This document shows positions 17,161 through 25,950 of a DNA stretch of 64,000 nucleotides, piece after piece. The translations under genes were made by a program, and so were the position numbers. Within the stretch, counting starts at the first letter, position 1, and every line of letters begins with the position of its first letter. This stretch comes from Alteromonas sp. ALT199 (GTDB lineage Bacteria > Pseudomonadota > Gammaproteobacteria > Enterobacterales > Alteromonadaceae). The stretch is from assembly GCF_018619335.1 (NCBI RefSeq), contig NZ_JAHHDX010000149.1, positions 62,001 to 126,000 of the forward strand, read 5' to 3'. The notes beneath the pieces were generated by a model. The model saw only the letters and a program-made list of their open reading frames with translations. It did no database searches and had not been told where the DNA came from.

Positions 17161-18027
17161 TTAATGTGTTTGTGAATTTAGCTGTTGTAAAAGCTTCTCA
17201 GCTAACAGTTCGTCAGAAAATGGGTTTTGGCCAGTAATAAGTTCGCGGTCTACGACTACATTAGGCGCCCACATGTCTTTGTATTCCATCTTGCCACCCG
17301 CTTGTGCCATAGCATCAGCTGGGTAGTACAATAAACTTGCATCATCTAAGGTGCTTTCAAAATACTCTTCTTCTGGCGTCGAGAAGATTGTCATTTTGTA
17401 GCCTTCATAAATCCAACTGTCAGATGCGGCTTGCTCACCTGATTTCAATGCCAGTTCGAATGCCTTTGGGTTAGATTGCCCAGAAAGTAAGGCGATTGGG
17501 CCATGGCAGATTGCAGCAGTAGGTTTTCCTTCATTATGAAAGTGAGCCAAAATCTCGCCTATCTGTGGGTTGTTTGCTAAATCGATAAGCGGTGCATGAC
17601 CACCTGGGATAAATACACCCTCAAATTTATCAAGCCCCTGTGCAATAACTTCGCTTAGTGACAGCGTGTCATTAATGCCATCTATCGACGCAACAAACGT
17701 TTGAATATCTTGCATTTGTGATTCGCCGCCATCAAAGTACTGTGGAATAACAGATTTTTTATCTACTGCTGGCGCATTGCCTTTTGGTGTCGCTAATACT
17801 AACTTGTAACCCGCGTCTACCAATGCTTTAGCGGGCACACCAAATTCGTTGAGGTAATAACCGGTAGGTTCGGTTTTACCTTCAGCAAGCTGCATAACAT
17901 TTTCGCTTGAGAGTAGAACTAGCACTTCGCCCTTATTGACCTTTGAAGATTGATCGTCAGCTGCATAAGCAGACTGAGATAAACCCGCAACGATGGCAAG
18001 TGATAGAATTGATGATGATGTTCTCAT
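17161..18027 (-). CDS. Exported DJ-1/PfpI family protein
   Basis: A 288-residue protein of the class I amidotransferase-like superfamily. A signal peptide (residues 1-22, ending QSAYA) precedes the domain, so the product is probably periplasmic. The nucleophile elbow is AAICHGPIALL with the catalytic Cys, and GGHAPLIDLANNP is also typical. Start 18027 is preferred because AGGAAA lies 5 bases upstream and the protein then begins with a clean signal peptide; the frame opens six codons earlier. Relatives include Hsp31-type glyoxalase III/chaperones, which fits the carbonyl-reducing neighbours. Confidence 0.85.
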   Translation of the reverse strand: MRTSSSILSLAIVAGLSQSAYAADDQSSKVNKGEVLVLLSSENVMQLAEGKTEPTGYYLNEFGVPAKALVDAGYKLVLATPKGNAPAVDKKSVIPQYFDGGESQMQDIQTFVASIDGINDTLSLSEVIAQGLDKFEGVFIPGGHAPLIDLANNPQIGEILAHFHNEGKPTAAICHGPIALLSGQSNPKAFELALKSGEQAASDSWIYEGYKMTIFSTPEEEYFESTLDDASLLYYPADAMAQAGGKMEYKDMWAPNVVVDRELITGQNPFSDELLAEKLLQQLNSQTH

Positions 18028-18136
18028 GTGCTTTTCCTGTCGCATTTGAAAGTGCGTGCATCTTAGAGCTGTTGGTTTAAAAGCAGAAGTCAGATAAATT
18101 ATGAAGAGTCATCAAAAATCTGATGGGTGGAGTATT

Positions 18137-19045
18137 ATGTCTTACCTAACACAACTAAAAACCTTTGTAGAAGTCTATCGAAGCGGCAACATCACACGTG
18201 CTGCAGCTAGGCTTCATATGTCTCAGCCAGCAGTAACTTCACATATTCAGGCAATGGAGAATATTGTCGGAAAAGAATTGTTCGTGAGAAAAGCTAGGGG
18301 CGTAGAGCCAACGGCGATCGCCGATGATTTAGCGCTTCAAGTAGCCAGTCATATAGATACATTAGAACAAAAAGTAGCGTCTATCCGCAGTCGCGCATCT
18401 ACCGACCACGGTACCTTGCACTTAGCTGGCCCCGCCGAATATTTAAGCTTTGTTGCGGGCCCTGCGTTGGCTAACTTACTTCAAGCAGACAAAGTTAATT
18501 TGGTTATCCATACCGGTAATAAAAATAACACTTATCAGCTATTAGAAGATGATATCGCCGAACTCGCTATTACCGCCTCTGAGCCAACGGATGCTATGTA
18601 CGAATATCAGATGTTAGACAAGGAGCGATTGATTTTGGTGATGAATCGGGTTCAAGGTAAATTACTTGGTGATAAAGAGATTACGCCGTCGTTACTGAAT
18701 CAACACAAGGTAGTCAGTTATGACGAACAACTTCCACTTATTCGCCGTTATTTTTCAGAAGTATTTAATGCGCCTTGCGAGTCACCTGTGGCCGCAATAT
18801 GCCCGGATATTCGCGCGATAAGCAGCATTATAAAAGCTGGGATTGGTTATTCGGTGTTGCCGGATTATCTTTGTAAAGATTCAATTGCAAAAGGCGAACT
18901 CGTTCCACTTGGAAAGAGCGGGCCTGAAAACGAGATTTATCTAGTATGGAAAAAAGGAGCGCTGCGACATCCTAGAGTCGACTTTGCGAAAGACGTAATA
19001 ATGGCATTTGCAAACATAAACTATTTAGCAAGTTACCCTGACTAG
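18137..19045 (+). CDS. LysR-type regulator divergent from the OYE operon
   Basis: A 302-residue LysR protein. The N-terminal helix-turn-helix is LKTFVEVYRSGNITRAAARL with HMSQPAVTSHIQAMEN following, then a type 2 periplasmic-binding-like effector domain from about residue 90. GGTGGAG 4 bases upstream supports the start at 18137, although the frame opens at 18101. It is transcribed away from the DJ-1/ADH/OYE run, the usual layout for a LysR regulator and its target, so it probably controls that operon. Confidence 0.9.
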   Translation: MSYLTQLKTFVEVYRSGNITRAAARLHMSQPAVTSHIQAMENIVGKELFVRKARGVEPTAIADDLALQVASHIDTLEQKVASIRSRASTDHGTLHLAGPAEYLSFVAGPALANLLQADKVNLVIHTGNKNNTYQLLEDDIAELAITASEPTDAMYEYQMLDKERLILVMNRVQGKLLGDKEITPSLLNQHKVVSYDEQLPLIRRYFSEVFNAPCESPVAAICPDIRAISSIIKAGIGYSVLPDYLCKDSIAKGELVPLGKSGPENEIYLVWKKGALRHPRVDFAKDVIMAFANINYLASYPD

Positions 19046-19135
19046 CTTGCAAGTTGAGCACTACGCGCCGAGGGGCGCGCTGCACTGTAATCTTTAGATA
19101 TATGGCTTGTTAAGCAGTGTCCATACGCTGTAAAT

Positions 19136-19540
19136 TCAAAACGTGCCAACTACCTTTACTTGGTCATCAACTTTGCTTTCATCTATGAATCCAATTGTGT
19201 TTGGATTTGTTGAAACCAGTTTTAACATCTCGTCTTCTGTTTCGATCATTTCAGGAGGAGTACCGCGACCAGTAAATACTAGCTTCGACCAAAATGCAGA
19301 GTATTGCGATTCTGATTTTCCTAAAACTGTGTTATTGAATGCATCTCTTGCAGCATTTCCTTGTTCGAACGTGAGTGGAATTGCACGGTTGCCATCCGGA
19401 AAGGCTTTAACTTTACCTAAGTAAATCTTCTTTACCGTGTCGATATCTATACCTGAATTGTTGCTAGCATTAACGATTACGGCAGTACCCGCGTAGAGTG
19501 GTGCCGATAAAATTAAAAAGAGAGCTGCAATTATCTTCAT
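19136..19540 (-). CDS. Small PstS-like phosphate-binding domain protein
   Basis: A 134-residue protein with a signal peptide (MKIIAALFLILSAPLYAG). The rest, with IVNASNNSGIDIDTVKKIYL, FEQGNAARDAFNN and FWSKLVFTGRGTPP, matches the short phosphate ABC transporter substrate-binding-like proteins that hold only one lobe of PstS. No transporter genes are nearby. A regulatory or binding role is possible. Confidence 0.8.
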   Translation of the reverse strand: MKIIAALFLILSAPLYAGTAVIVNASNNSGIDIDTVKKIYLGKVKAFPDGNRAIPLTFEQGNAARDAFNNTVLGKSESQYSAFWSKLVFTGRGTPPEMIETEDEMLKLVSTNPNTIGFIDESKVDDQVKVVGTF

Positions 19541-19696
19541 GGATATTACCTTTATTTATTAGTCTACTTATATCATTTAGCCGCAGAGTTTTTGTTAAAC
19601 AAGAGCAAATCGCCCATTGTGAAGTATAACCAAGATTTGTGATTTGTCGCACTTCAACAAAAGATGAATTTTTCAATTAGGAGCACAGGTGTAGCA

Positions 19697-19948
19697 ATGG
19701 CAAAACCTAATGCCAAAGGGCCAGTTAAAACCGTTCAGATATTTTGCTCCAGTTGCAAGGTTCAATTATTCAAGTACCGAAAAGGGGGAAAGGGCGCGTT
19801 GGTAAAATGCTTTAAAGAACGAATTGTTAAGGACTACACTAATGAAGAGGGGATCTGTCCTTCATGCAACATTCAGTTTGCTAGAAGTGCGCTAATTCGG
19901 GGAGCCCCTGCGCTTAAAATAGTAGGTGGTAAGGTGATCATGAAATGA
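19697..19948 (+). CDS. Small zinc-ribbon protein
   Basis: An 83-residue basic protein with two CxxC pairs, FCSSCKVQLF and GICPSCNIQFARS, spaced as in a zinc ribbon. The start at 19697 (MAKPN) is preferred; AGGAG lies somewhat far upstream (about 13 bases), and the frame opens at 19664. No further family assignment. Such proteins are common single genes in Alteromonas-like genomes; function unknown. Confidence 0.7.
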   Translation: MAKPNAKGPVKTVQIFCSSCKVQLFKYRKGGKGALVKCFKERIVKDYTNEEGICPSCNIQFARSALIRGAPALKIVGGKVIMK

Positions 19949-20233
19949 AAAGGTGAAAGGCAGGCGCTCTTTTGTTGTGCAATAAAAATGTAACATGCAC
20001 CGCATTGCTACATCAAAATGTGTCAGAACTGTAACAACTTAGAATTGTGACAAATCAACTTTCCCTGTACCAAAGTTCAGTAGAGTTAAACAACAAATAA
20101 ACTTATTTTAAAGCTGTAAGTTATTGATGTTTATGTGATGTGATGTTTTTATTATTATTTTCATTAAGTACTTGCTGCAAATACGTATGTATAAGAATTT
20201 ATACCTTCCTTATACAAAAAAGCGGAAAGCAAA

Positions 20234-23200
20234 ATGATTAATGAGGGTAACACACAAAAGTATAAGCTGAGCAAATCAGCTAAAGTTGTAAACGCGCTGT
20301 TGGCCGGTGCTTTGTCTCTAGGCGTGATATCGGTTAATGCTTCGGCAGACACGCTCTGGCAAGAAGATTTTGAAGCCAGCGAGTTACAAGGAAAAGGCGC
20401 AACAGGTTCTGATCCCGGAGGGGCTGTTCTTAGCCTTGAGGGAGTAGAGCGTTGGTCAGTTGATGTTTCTGCAGGCGCTTTGACTGCAACTACAGATTGG
20501 TTTCGTGTAGAAAATGGCGCTATGCAAGCTCGCGATGTCGATGGTGAAGTGGTTTGGTTGAGTGAATCAATTGATATCGCTAGTGCGGGTGAAGTTACTA
20601 TCAATGCAGCACTTTCTCAAAGCGGAACATTTGAAACGGCAGACTACGTCGACGTATTTTACTCACTAGATGGTGGTGCTTTTGAGCTTATAACGCTCAC
20701 TGAAGGGACATCAAATACCGTCCAAGATGATTTCGGTAATGCCACGATAAATGAGACAATTGGAAGTGGAAGCACGTTAGTATTAAAAGTTGCTATGGCC
20801 AATAATTCTAGCTCTGAATACCTAAATTTAGACAGCATTTCGGTTAGCGGTGAGGGTACCAACGATGGCGGCGACAATGGCGATGGTGGCGATAACCCCG
20901 ATAATGGTGGTGAACCTACAAACGAACTTCTTTCCTTAAGCGGTACTTGCTTTAATTGCCCGGATTTAGAGGCGATTAATTTAGCGAGTAATTTTGTCGC
21001 TTCAGACTACTATGCCGCATTAGATACAGCTATTGCTAACGGCGATAGTGCACAAACACTGAAAGAAACAACGCATAACATCATTGAAAATGGTCATCGC
21101 ACACTATCATATTCTGAAGTATGGACCGCGCTTACCTATACCGATGAAGACCCTGCAGATACCGACAATGTCATCCTTTTCTATAAAGGAATATCACAAG
21201 GTAAGTTTACCAACGGAAGCGGCAGCCAAAGTAGTAACCAAGAAAACTGGAATCGCGAACATGTTTGGGCAAAAAGCCATGGTTTCTCGAGCTCAAGCTT
21301 AACTGCATACAGTGATATCCTTCACCTACGTCCAACTGATATTTCAGTAAATAGCTCCCGCGGGAACTTAGATTTTGACTTCAGCGATAGCCCTCTAAGT
21401 GAAGCGCCAGCGAACCGCGTTGATAGCGATTCTTTCGAACCGCGCGATGCAGTGAAAGGCGACGTTGCTCGCTCTATGCTTTATATGGATGTGCGTTACG
21501 ACGGTAACACCGCAGGTGATACGGAAGAAGATTTAGTCTTGTTAAATCGTCTAACCTCTACCGACGAAGCTGCATTTGGCAAGCTTTGTGTGCTACTTCA
21601 ATGGCATGAGAGCGACCCAGTTGATGAATTTGAGCTTCGCCGTAACGAGCGTGTGTTTGAATTCCAAGGGAACCGTAACCCGTTTATCGATAAGCCTGAA
21701 CTTGCTTCACTTATCTATAACGAAAGCTGCGATGGTACAGGCGGTGACACTGGCGGTGATACTGGCGGTGATACTGGTGGAGACACTGGTGGAGATACAG
21801 GGGGCGATACCGGTGGCGAAGATTCAGTACCGTCAACCAATAGCGTTTACATATCAGAGTATATTGAGGGTGGTAGCTTTAACAAAGCGATAGAGCTTTT
21901 CAATAGCTCGACTCAGCCTGTGAACTTGTCTGGCTATGAGTTAGTTTTACTTTCAAATGGTGATACTGCCGACGCCGACCGTAAAGTACTAGCGCTTGAG
22001 GGCGAAATTCCTGCAGGTGGCGTAGCAACATTCGCTCACGCCGACGCTGATGCCTTACTAACAACTGGCTCTACAATCAGCAGTTTCGTAATGAACTTCA
22101 ACGGCGATGATTACGTTGAGTTGGTATATAACGGTCAAGTTGTTGATGCATTAGGTACTTTTGGCGTTAAGACTAATTGGGGGAAAGACGTCACGTTAGT
22201 ACGTAAGAGTTCAGTGACAGGCGGAAACCCTAACCGCAACCCTGCGTTTACTCTTGACGAATGGGATAGCTTTGCAAAAGATACGTTAAGTAATTTTGGT
22301 TCTCACAACGGTTCAGTAAGTGAACCAACAGACCCTACGGACCCAACGGATCCGACGGACCCAACAGATCCTATTGCTGAAATAGTTCTTATCAGCGCAA
22401 TTCAAGGTGATGGTGAAGAATCATCGCTTGTCGGCACGGATGTTATTGTAGAAGCAGTAGTAACTAAAGTTGTACCAGCCATGAGCGGTTTCTTTGTTCA
22501 GGAAGAAGCAAGTGATTCAGACGGTAATACGGCAACTTCTGAAGCTGTTTTTGTTTACGCCGGCTCATTTGGTCTACCAGAAGCAGGTGATGCGGTGCGT
22601 TTGCTAGGTACAGTAGGTGAGCGCTTTGGTGTAACCCAATTAACTCTGTCTGCAGAACTTGAGGTTACGGGTGTAGGTAGTAATGTGCTTTACACACCGG
22701 TTGCTATGCCGTTTAGCCTTGATACTGATTTAGAAGCACTAGAGGGCATGCATATTAGTTTTGAGCAAACCCTTAAAGTTTCTGACATCTATAATCTTGG
22801 ACGTTATGGTCAGTTCAACGTGTCTTCAAAACGCTTAATGATACCTACCAACCAATTTGTAGCAGGTTCAGAAGAGGCGTTAGCACTAGCGGAAATTAAT
22901 GCACGCAACACCTTATTGGTTGATGACGGAGAAACATCACAGAATTTAGATGATATTCCTTTCCCTGTAGGTGGTTTATCTCACAACAATCCACTGCGTT
23001 TGGGAGACAGTGTAGAGGCTCTTGAAGGTGTATTACATTATGCCTTTGGTGCTTACAACCTCATCCCTGTTGGTGATATTCAAACCGTACGCACTAACCC
23101 GCGAATTGCTGCACCACAGCTAAATGCTATCGGTGACGTGAAAGTGGCTAGCTTTAACGTACTCAATTACTTCAATGGCCCGGAATTCCCGACCTCGCGA

Positions 23201-24259
23201 GGCGCAGATTCAGATGCTGAATTTGAACGCCAGAAAGCGAAAACCATTGCAGCTATTGTAGCGATGAATGCCGATGTACTTGGCCTTGTTGAAATTGAAA
23301 ACGATGGTTATAGCAGTGATTCTGCAATTGCGACATTAGTTGACAGCGTTAACGCTGAACTGGGCAGCGATGAGTACAGCTACGTTGCGTTGGAATCTCT
23401 ATTAGGCGGTGACGAAATTGCTGTTGGTATAATCTATAAGCCTGCTGTAGTTTCGCTACAGGGTTACCCTGTGACTTCATCTGATGCACCCTTTGACTAT
23501 GGCAACCGTCAACCTCTACTACAAAGCTTTAGTGTAAACAGTAATGGTGAAGACTTTACCTTAGCGATAAACCACTTTAAGTCGAAAAGTTGTGGTGACG
23601 CGACAGGCAACAACGCAGACTCAGGAGACGGTCAAGGGTGTTGGAACGAACTGCGTACCCAAGCAGCACAAGGCCTAACTTCTCTTGTTGAGCAAAATAG
23701 TGATGTCTTGTCTGACCGCGTTGTCGTAATGGGTGATTTGAATGCCTATGCGAAAGAAGAGCCTATCCTTGCGCTTGAAGAGGCTGGCTACAGCAACTTG
23801 GTTAACTTCTTCGATGGCGATAGTGCATATTCGTATAGCTTCGGCGGCGAAATGGGTTACCTAGATCACGCTTTATCGAGCCCATCTTTGACTGAATATG
23901 TGGTAGACGCAACGGTGTGGCACATTAATGCCGATGAACCTCGCGTGTTCGACTATAACGTTGAATTTAAGACTGAAACTCAGCTTTCTAGTTACTACGG
24001 CGCTGATGCGTATCGCTCGTCAGATCACGACCCAGTACTTGTTGTGTTGGATTTCCCTGAAGCGAGTGAGCCAGTTATTGGTGATTTTGATGGCGATAGT
24101 GACGTGGATAATATCGATATTGTGGCGTTCTATACCTTGCTTCTACAGCGTCAAGCGACGGTTGAAGAGCATGACTTCAATAATGATGGCAGATTAAATA
24201 TTTATGATCTGTACGCGTTAATGTCTATGTGTACACGCACTGCATGTGCAACTCAGTAG
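20234..24259 (+). CDS. Secreted multidomain nuclease with C-terminal dockerin
   Basis: A 1341-residue exported protein. Order: signal peptide (1 to about 38); a beta-rich domain (40-205); a Gly/Asp linker; an endonuclease I (EndA/NucM-type His-Me finger) domain at about 230-500 with NREHVWAKSHGF at 340-351; a TGGD-repeat linker (about 502-529); a lamin-tail domain (about 537-690); a TDP-repeat linker; an OB-fold-like region (715-850); an endonuclease/exonuclease/phosphatase domain (969 to about 1275) with ASFNVLNYF, VEIENDGY, GDLNAY and SSDHDPV; and a dockerin with two calcium loops (1284-1295 and 1314-1325). The second half is the ExeM/NucH type. Two nuclease domains in one chain are unusual. 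The dockerin implies binding to a cohesin, and the next gene encodes a candidate. Confidence 0.92.
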   Translation: MINEGNTQKYKLSKSAKVVNALLAGALSLGVISVNASADTLWQEDFEASELQGKGATGSDPGGAVLSLEGVERWSVDVSAGALTATTDWFRVENGAMQARDVDGEVVWLSESIDIASAGEVTINAALSQSGTFETADYVDVFYSLDGGAFELITLTEGTSNTVQDDFGNATINETIGSGSTLVLKVAMANNSSSEYLNLDSISVSGEGTNDGGDNGDGGDNPDNGGEPTNELLSLSGTCFNCPDLEAINLASNFVASDYYAALDTAIANGDSAQTLKETTHNIIENGHRTLSYSEVWTALTYTDEDPADTDNVILFYKGISQGKFTNGSGSQSSNQENWNREHVWAKSHGFSSSSLTAYSDILHLRPTDISVNSSRGNLDFDFSDSPLSEAPANRVDSDSFEPRDAVKGDVARSMLYMDVRYDGNTAGDTEEDLVLLNRLTSTDEAAFGKLCVLLQWHESDPVDEFELRRNERVFEFQGNRNPFIDKPELASLIYNESCDGTGGDTGGDTGGDTGGDTGGDTGGDTGGEDSVPSTNSVYISEYIEGGSFNKAIELFNSSTQPVNLSGYELVLLSNGDTADADRKVLALEGEIPAGGVATFAHADADALLTTGSTISSFVMNFNGDDYVELVYNGQVVDALGTFGVKTNWGKDVTLVRKSSVTGGNPNRNPAFTLDEWDSFAKDTLSNFGSHNGSVSEPTDPTDPTDPTDPTDPIAEIVLISAIQGDGEESSLVGTDVIVEAVVTKVVPAMSGFFVQEEASDSDGNTATSEAVFVYAGSFGLPEAGDAVRLLGTVGERFGVTQLTLSAELEVTGVGSNVLYTPVAMPFSLDTDLEALEGMHISFEQTLKVSDIYNLGRYGQFNVSSKRLMIPTNQFVAGSEEALALAEINARNTLLVDDGETSQNLDDIPFPVGGLSHNNPLRLGDSVEALEGVLHYAFGAYNLIPVGDIQTVRTNPRIAAPQLNAIGDVKVASFNVLNYFNGPEFPTSRGADSDAEFERQKAKTIAAIVAMNADVLGLVEIENDGYSSDSAIATLVDSVNAELGSDEYSYVALESLLGGDEIAVGIIYKPAVVSLQGYPVTSSDAPFDYGNRQPLLQSFSVNSNGEDFTLAINHFKSKSCGDATGNNADSGDGQGCWNELRTQAAQGLTSLVEQNSDVLSDRVVVMGDLNAYAKEEPILALEEAGYSNLVNFFDGDSAYSYSFGGEMGYLDHALSSPSLTEYVVDATVWHINADEPRVFDYNVEFKTETQLSSYYGADAYRSSDHDPVLVVLDFPEASEPVIGDFDGDSDVDNIDIVAFYTLLLQRQATVEEHDFNNDGRLNIYDLYALMSMCTRTACATQ
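21737..21820 (+). repeat. 12-bp tandem repeat coding for TGGD linker
   Basis: Seven tandem units of 12 bases encode six TGGD and one TGGE. They form a flexible acidic linker between the endonuclease I and lamin-tail domains. Unit-to-unit third-base differences are few, so the number of copies may vary between strains. Confidence 0.9.
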
Positions 24260-24270
24260 TTGGAAAGAAA

Positions 24271-24879
24271 ATGAAAAAAATTATTTTAATGGTATTGGCA
24301 ATTGCAACTTTTAGTGCAAATGCCGCAATAATTGAAATCTCTACGGATAAATCAATTTATCAAGTAGGGGAAACTATCACGGCAACGGTTAGTTTTTCTA
24401 ATGAAGATGCTTTTTTAGGAAATGTACCGTTTGTTCAAGCTTTTGACGTATATAATACTACTATTGGATTTGATGAAGCGCTTATCAGTTTTATGGGGGC
24501 AACTACGCTAAATCCATTCGGTAGCTTTTTTAATTTTGTCGAGCCTGTTGCGGAGTTCTTTTTACCTCCATTTCCTAGCGCTGGCTTCTTAGAAGTTGGA
24601 TCCTTAGCTTTAAATGAAAAGATTGATTTACTTTATCAATTACAGACGCCTGTAATTGACCTATACAGCATTCAATTTATAGCGCAGTCTGTAGGAGATA
24701 CTTCTATCAATGGATTATCAGCTTCGTATATTTTTCAAGGCTCTCAAGGAGGCACAATAGAACCTGTGGAAATAAACAGCACAAGCTTCACCATCGCTCA
24801 GGTCCCTGCACCAGGTACCTTCACGCTATCGCTTCTTGCTTTAGGTGGTATGCTTTTCGCTCGTAAGCGTGCGAAGTAA
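24271..24879 (+). CDS. Cohesin-like protein with PEP-CTERM-like anchor
   Basis: A 202-residue exported protein. The signal peptide is about residues 1-19. The body (20-170) is beta-rich, with YQVGETITATVSFSN, FDVYNTTIGFDEALISFMGA and YSIQFIAQSVGDTSI, which follows the pattern of cohesin modules. The C-terminus VPAPGTFTLSLLALGGM plus FARKRAK has the Pro-rich motif, hydrophobic segment and basic tail of PEP-CTERM sorting signals, here with PAP for PEP. It starts 11 bases after the dockerin-bearing nuclease gene and should be cotranscribed. ATG 24271 is chosen because it gives a clean signal peptide. The cohesin call is motif-level; other PEP-CTERM beta-sandwich proteins are the alternative. Confidence 0.7.
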   Translation: MKKIILMVLAIATFSANAAIIEISTDKSIYQVGETITATVSFSNEDAFLGNVPFVQAFDVYNTTIGFDEALISFMGATTLNPFGSFFNFVEPVAEFFLPPFPSAGFLEVGSLALNEKIDLLYQLQTPVIDLYSIQFIAQSVGDTSINGLSASYIFQGSQGGTIEPVEINSTSFTIAQVPAPGTFTLSLLALGGMLFARKRAK

Positions 24880-24903
24880 TAAACCTTAAATGCTAAAAGT
24901 TTA

Positions 24904-24930
24904 AGCCCAGCCAAGTGCTGGGCTTTTTTA
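24904..24930 (+). terminator. Terminator after the cohesin-like gene
   Basis: An 8-bp stem AGCCCAGC / GCTGGGCT with loop CAAGT is followed by a T-run. It ends the nuclease-cohesin unit. Confidence 0.9.
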
Positions 24931-24987
24931 TTTCTTTTGCTATTTACATGCGGCTTTAAATGAACCACACTGAACAAAAATACAATA

Positions 24988-24997
24988 AGTGCGCACT
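24988..24997. promoter_or_regulatory. Palindrome at the start of the WYL regulator
   Basis: AGTGCGCACT is a perfect 10-bp palindrome directly before the ATG at 24998. WYL regulators of the BrxR/CapW kind bind inverted repeats at their own promoters, so this could be an operator. Position and symmetry are seen; binding is inference. Confidence 0.35.
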
Positions 24998-25885
24998 ATG
25001 TTAAAGACTATTTCTTTTTCTCAACGCCAACGACTGGCGTATATCGATTTCTGCCTTTTATTTAAAGGGGCCATTCATCGCCAAGATTTAATAAATCGTT
25101 TTGAGGTAGGGCTATCGGCTGGCTCTCGCGACTTTACGCTATACAAAGAACTTGCTCCTGATAACTTAATTTACGATCCAAGGGAAAAACGTTACTTTCA
25201 AACAGAAAACTTCGTTCCTGTTTTTGAGCATGATGCTAAACGCACCCTGGTAAAGCTTGCCAACGACATATCAGACGGATTCGATGCTATTGGCGATGTT
25301 CACTTTCCGGTGGAAAGTGCATCTTCGCTGAACGTACCTGATATTTTTGTGGTAGCGAAAGTAGTACAAGCCATAGTAAACAAAAAGGCGATGAGCGTTA
25401 TTTACACATCGCTGTCTAGTGGCAGTGGCGCACGTGAACTCATACCTCACAGTATCGTTGACAACGGTCAGCGATGGCATGTGCGTGCCTTCGACAGAAA
25501 ATCACAAAGCTTTCGCGATTTTGTTCTGACAAGAATTAGTAAGGTAACGGTTAAAACTGAGCCTGAAACCCACGAATGTATTGAACACGATGAAGAGTGG
25601 GGAAGGCTTATTTCACTTGAAATTGTGCCCCACCCGAAAAATATTAAATACTCTATGGCTATAGAGCTCGACTACGCCATGGAAGAAGGCGTGTTGACCT
25701 TGGAAGTACGCGCAGCCATGGCAGGGTATTTGTTAAGGCGTTGGAACGTTGACTGTACGAAGCATGCTAGTTTACGCACCGGTGAATACCAGCTTTGGCT
25801 TAGAAATCAGCAGAGTCTTGCAGACACTGATAACCTTGCCATAGCCCCAGGCTATGTTGGCGAGCAAGAGGCTTACACCGTATAG
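24998..25885 (+). CDS. WYL-domain regulator of BrxR/CapW type
   Basis: A protein of 295 residues. The N-terminal winged helix region, SFSQRQRLAYIDFCLLFKGA then INRFEVGLSAGSRDF and LYKELAPDNLIYD, strongly recalls BrxR/CapW regulators of phage-defence islands. A WYL domain (about 125-195) contains ELIPHSIVDNGQRWHVRAFD, and the C-terminal WCX region has RAAMAGYLLRRWNVD. A GTG at 24989 is an alternative start; neither start has a clear Shine-Dalgarno sequence. No defence genes flank it: the neighbours are the cohesin-like gene and a hybrid kinase. It is thus an orphan. Confidence 0.82.
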   Translation: MLKTISFSQRQRLAYIDFCLLFKGAIHRQDLINRFEVGLSAGSRDFTLYKELAPDNLIYDPREKRYFQTENFVPVFEHDAKRTLVKLANDISDGFDAIGDVHFPVESASSLNVPDIFVVAKVVQAIVNKKAMSVIYTSLSSGSGARELIPHSIVDNGQRWHVRAFDRKSQSFRDFVLTRISKVTVKTEPETHECIEHDEEWGRLISLEIVPHPKNIKYSMAIELDYAMEEGVLTLEVRAAMAGYLLRRWNVDCTKHASLRTGEYQLWLRNQQSLADTDNLAIAPGYVGEQEAYTV

Positions 25886-25926
25886 AAATCGAGTGATTGC
25901 TCTAAAATAAAGAGCTAACAAGGCCG

Positions 25927-25950
25927 GGCCCGCAGTAAGAGCGGGCCTTT
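25927..25950 (+). terminator. Terminator between convergent genes
   Basis: A 7-bp GC stem GGCCCGC / GCGGGCC with a seven-base loop is followed by TTT. It separates the WYL gene from the convergent kinase gene and ends at that gene's stop codon. Confidence 0.75.

Noticed and set aside
19970-20080. Possible Pho box upstream of the nuclease gene
   Set aside because: TGTCAG and CTGTAAC lie near each other, but their spacing is not 11 bases and no clear repeat array forms.
21737-21820. Possible CRISPR-like repeat array
   Set aside because: The 12-bp units are contiguous and in frame, with no spacers; they encode the TGGD protein linker.
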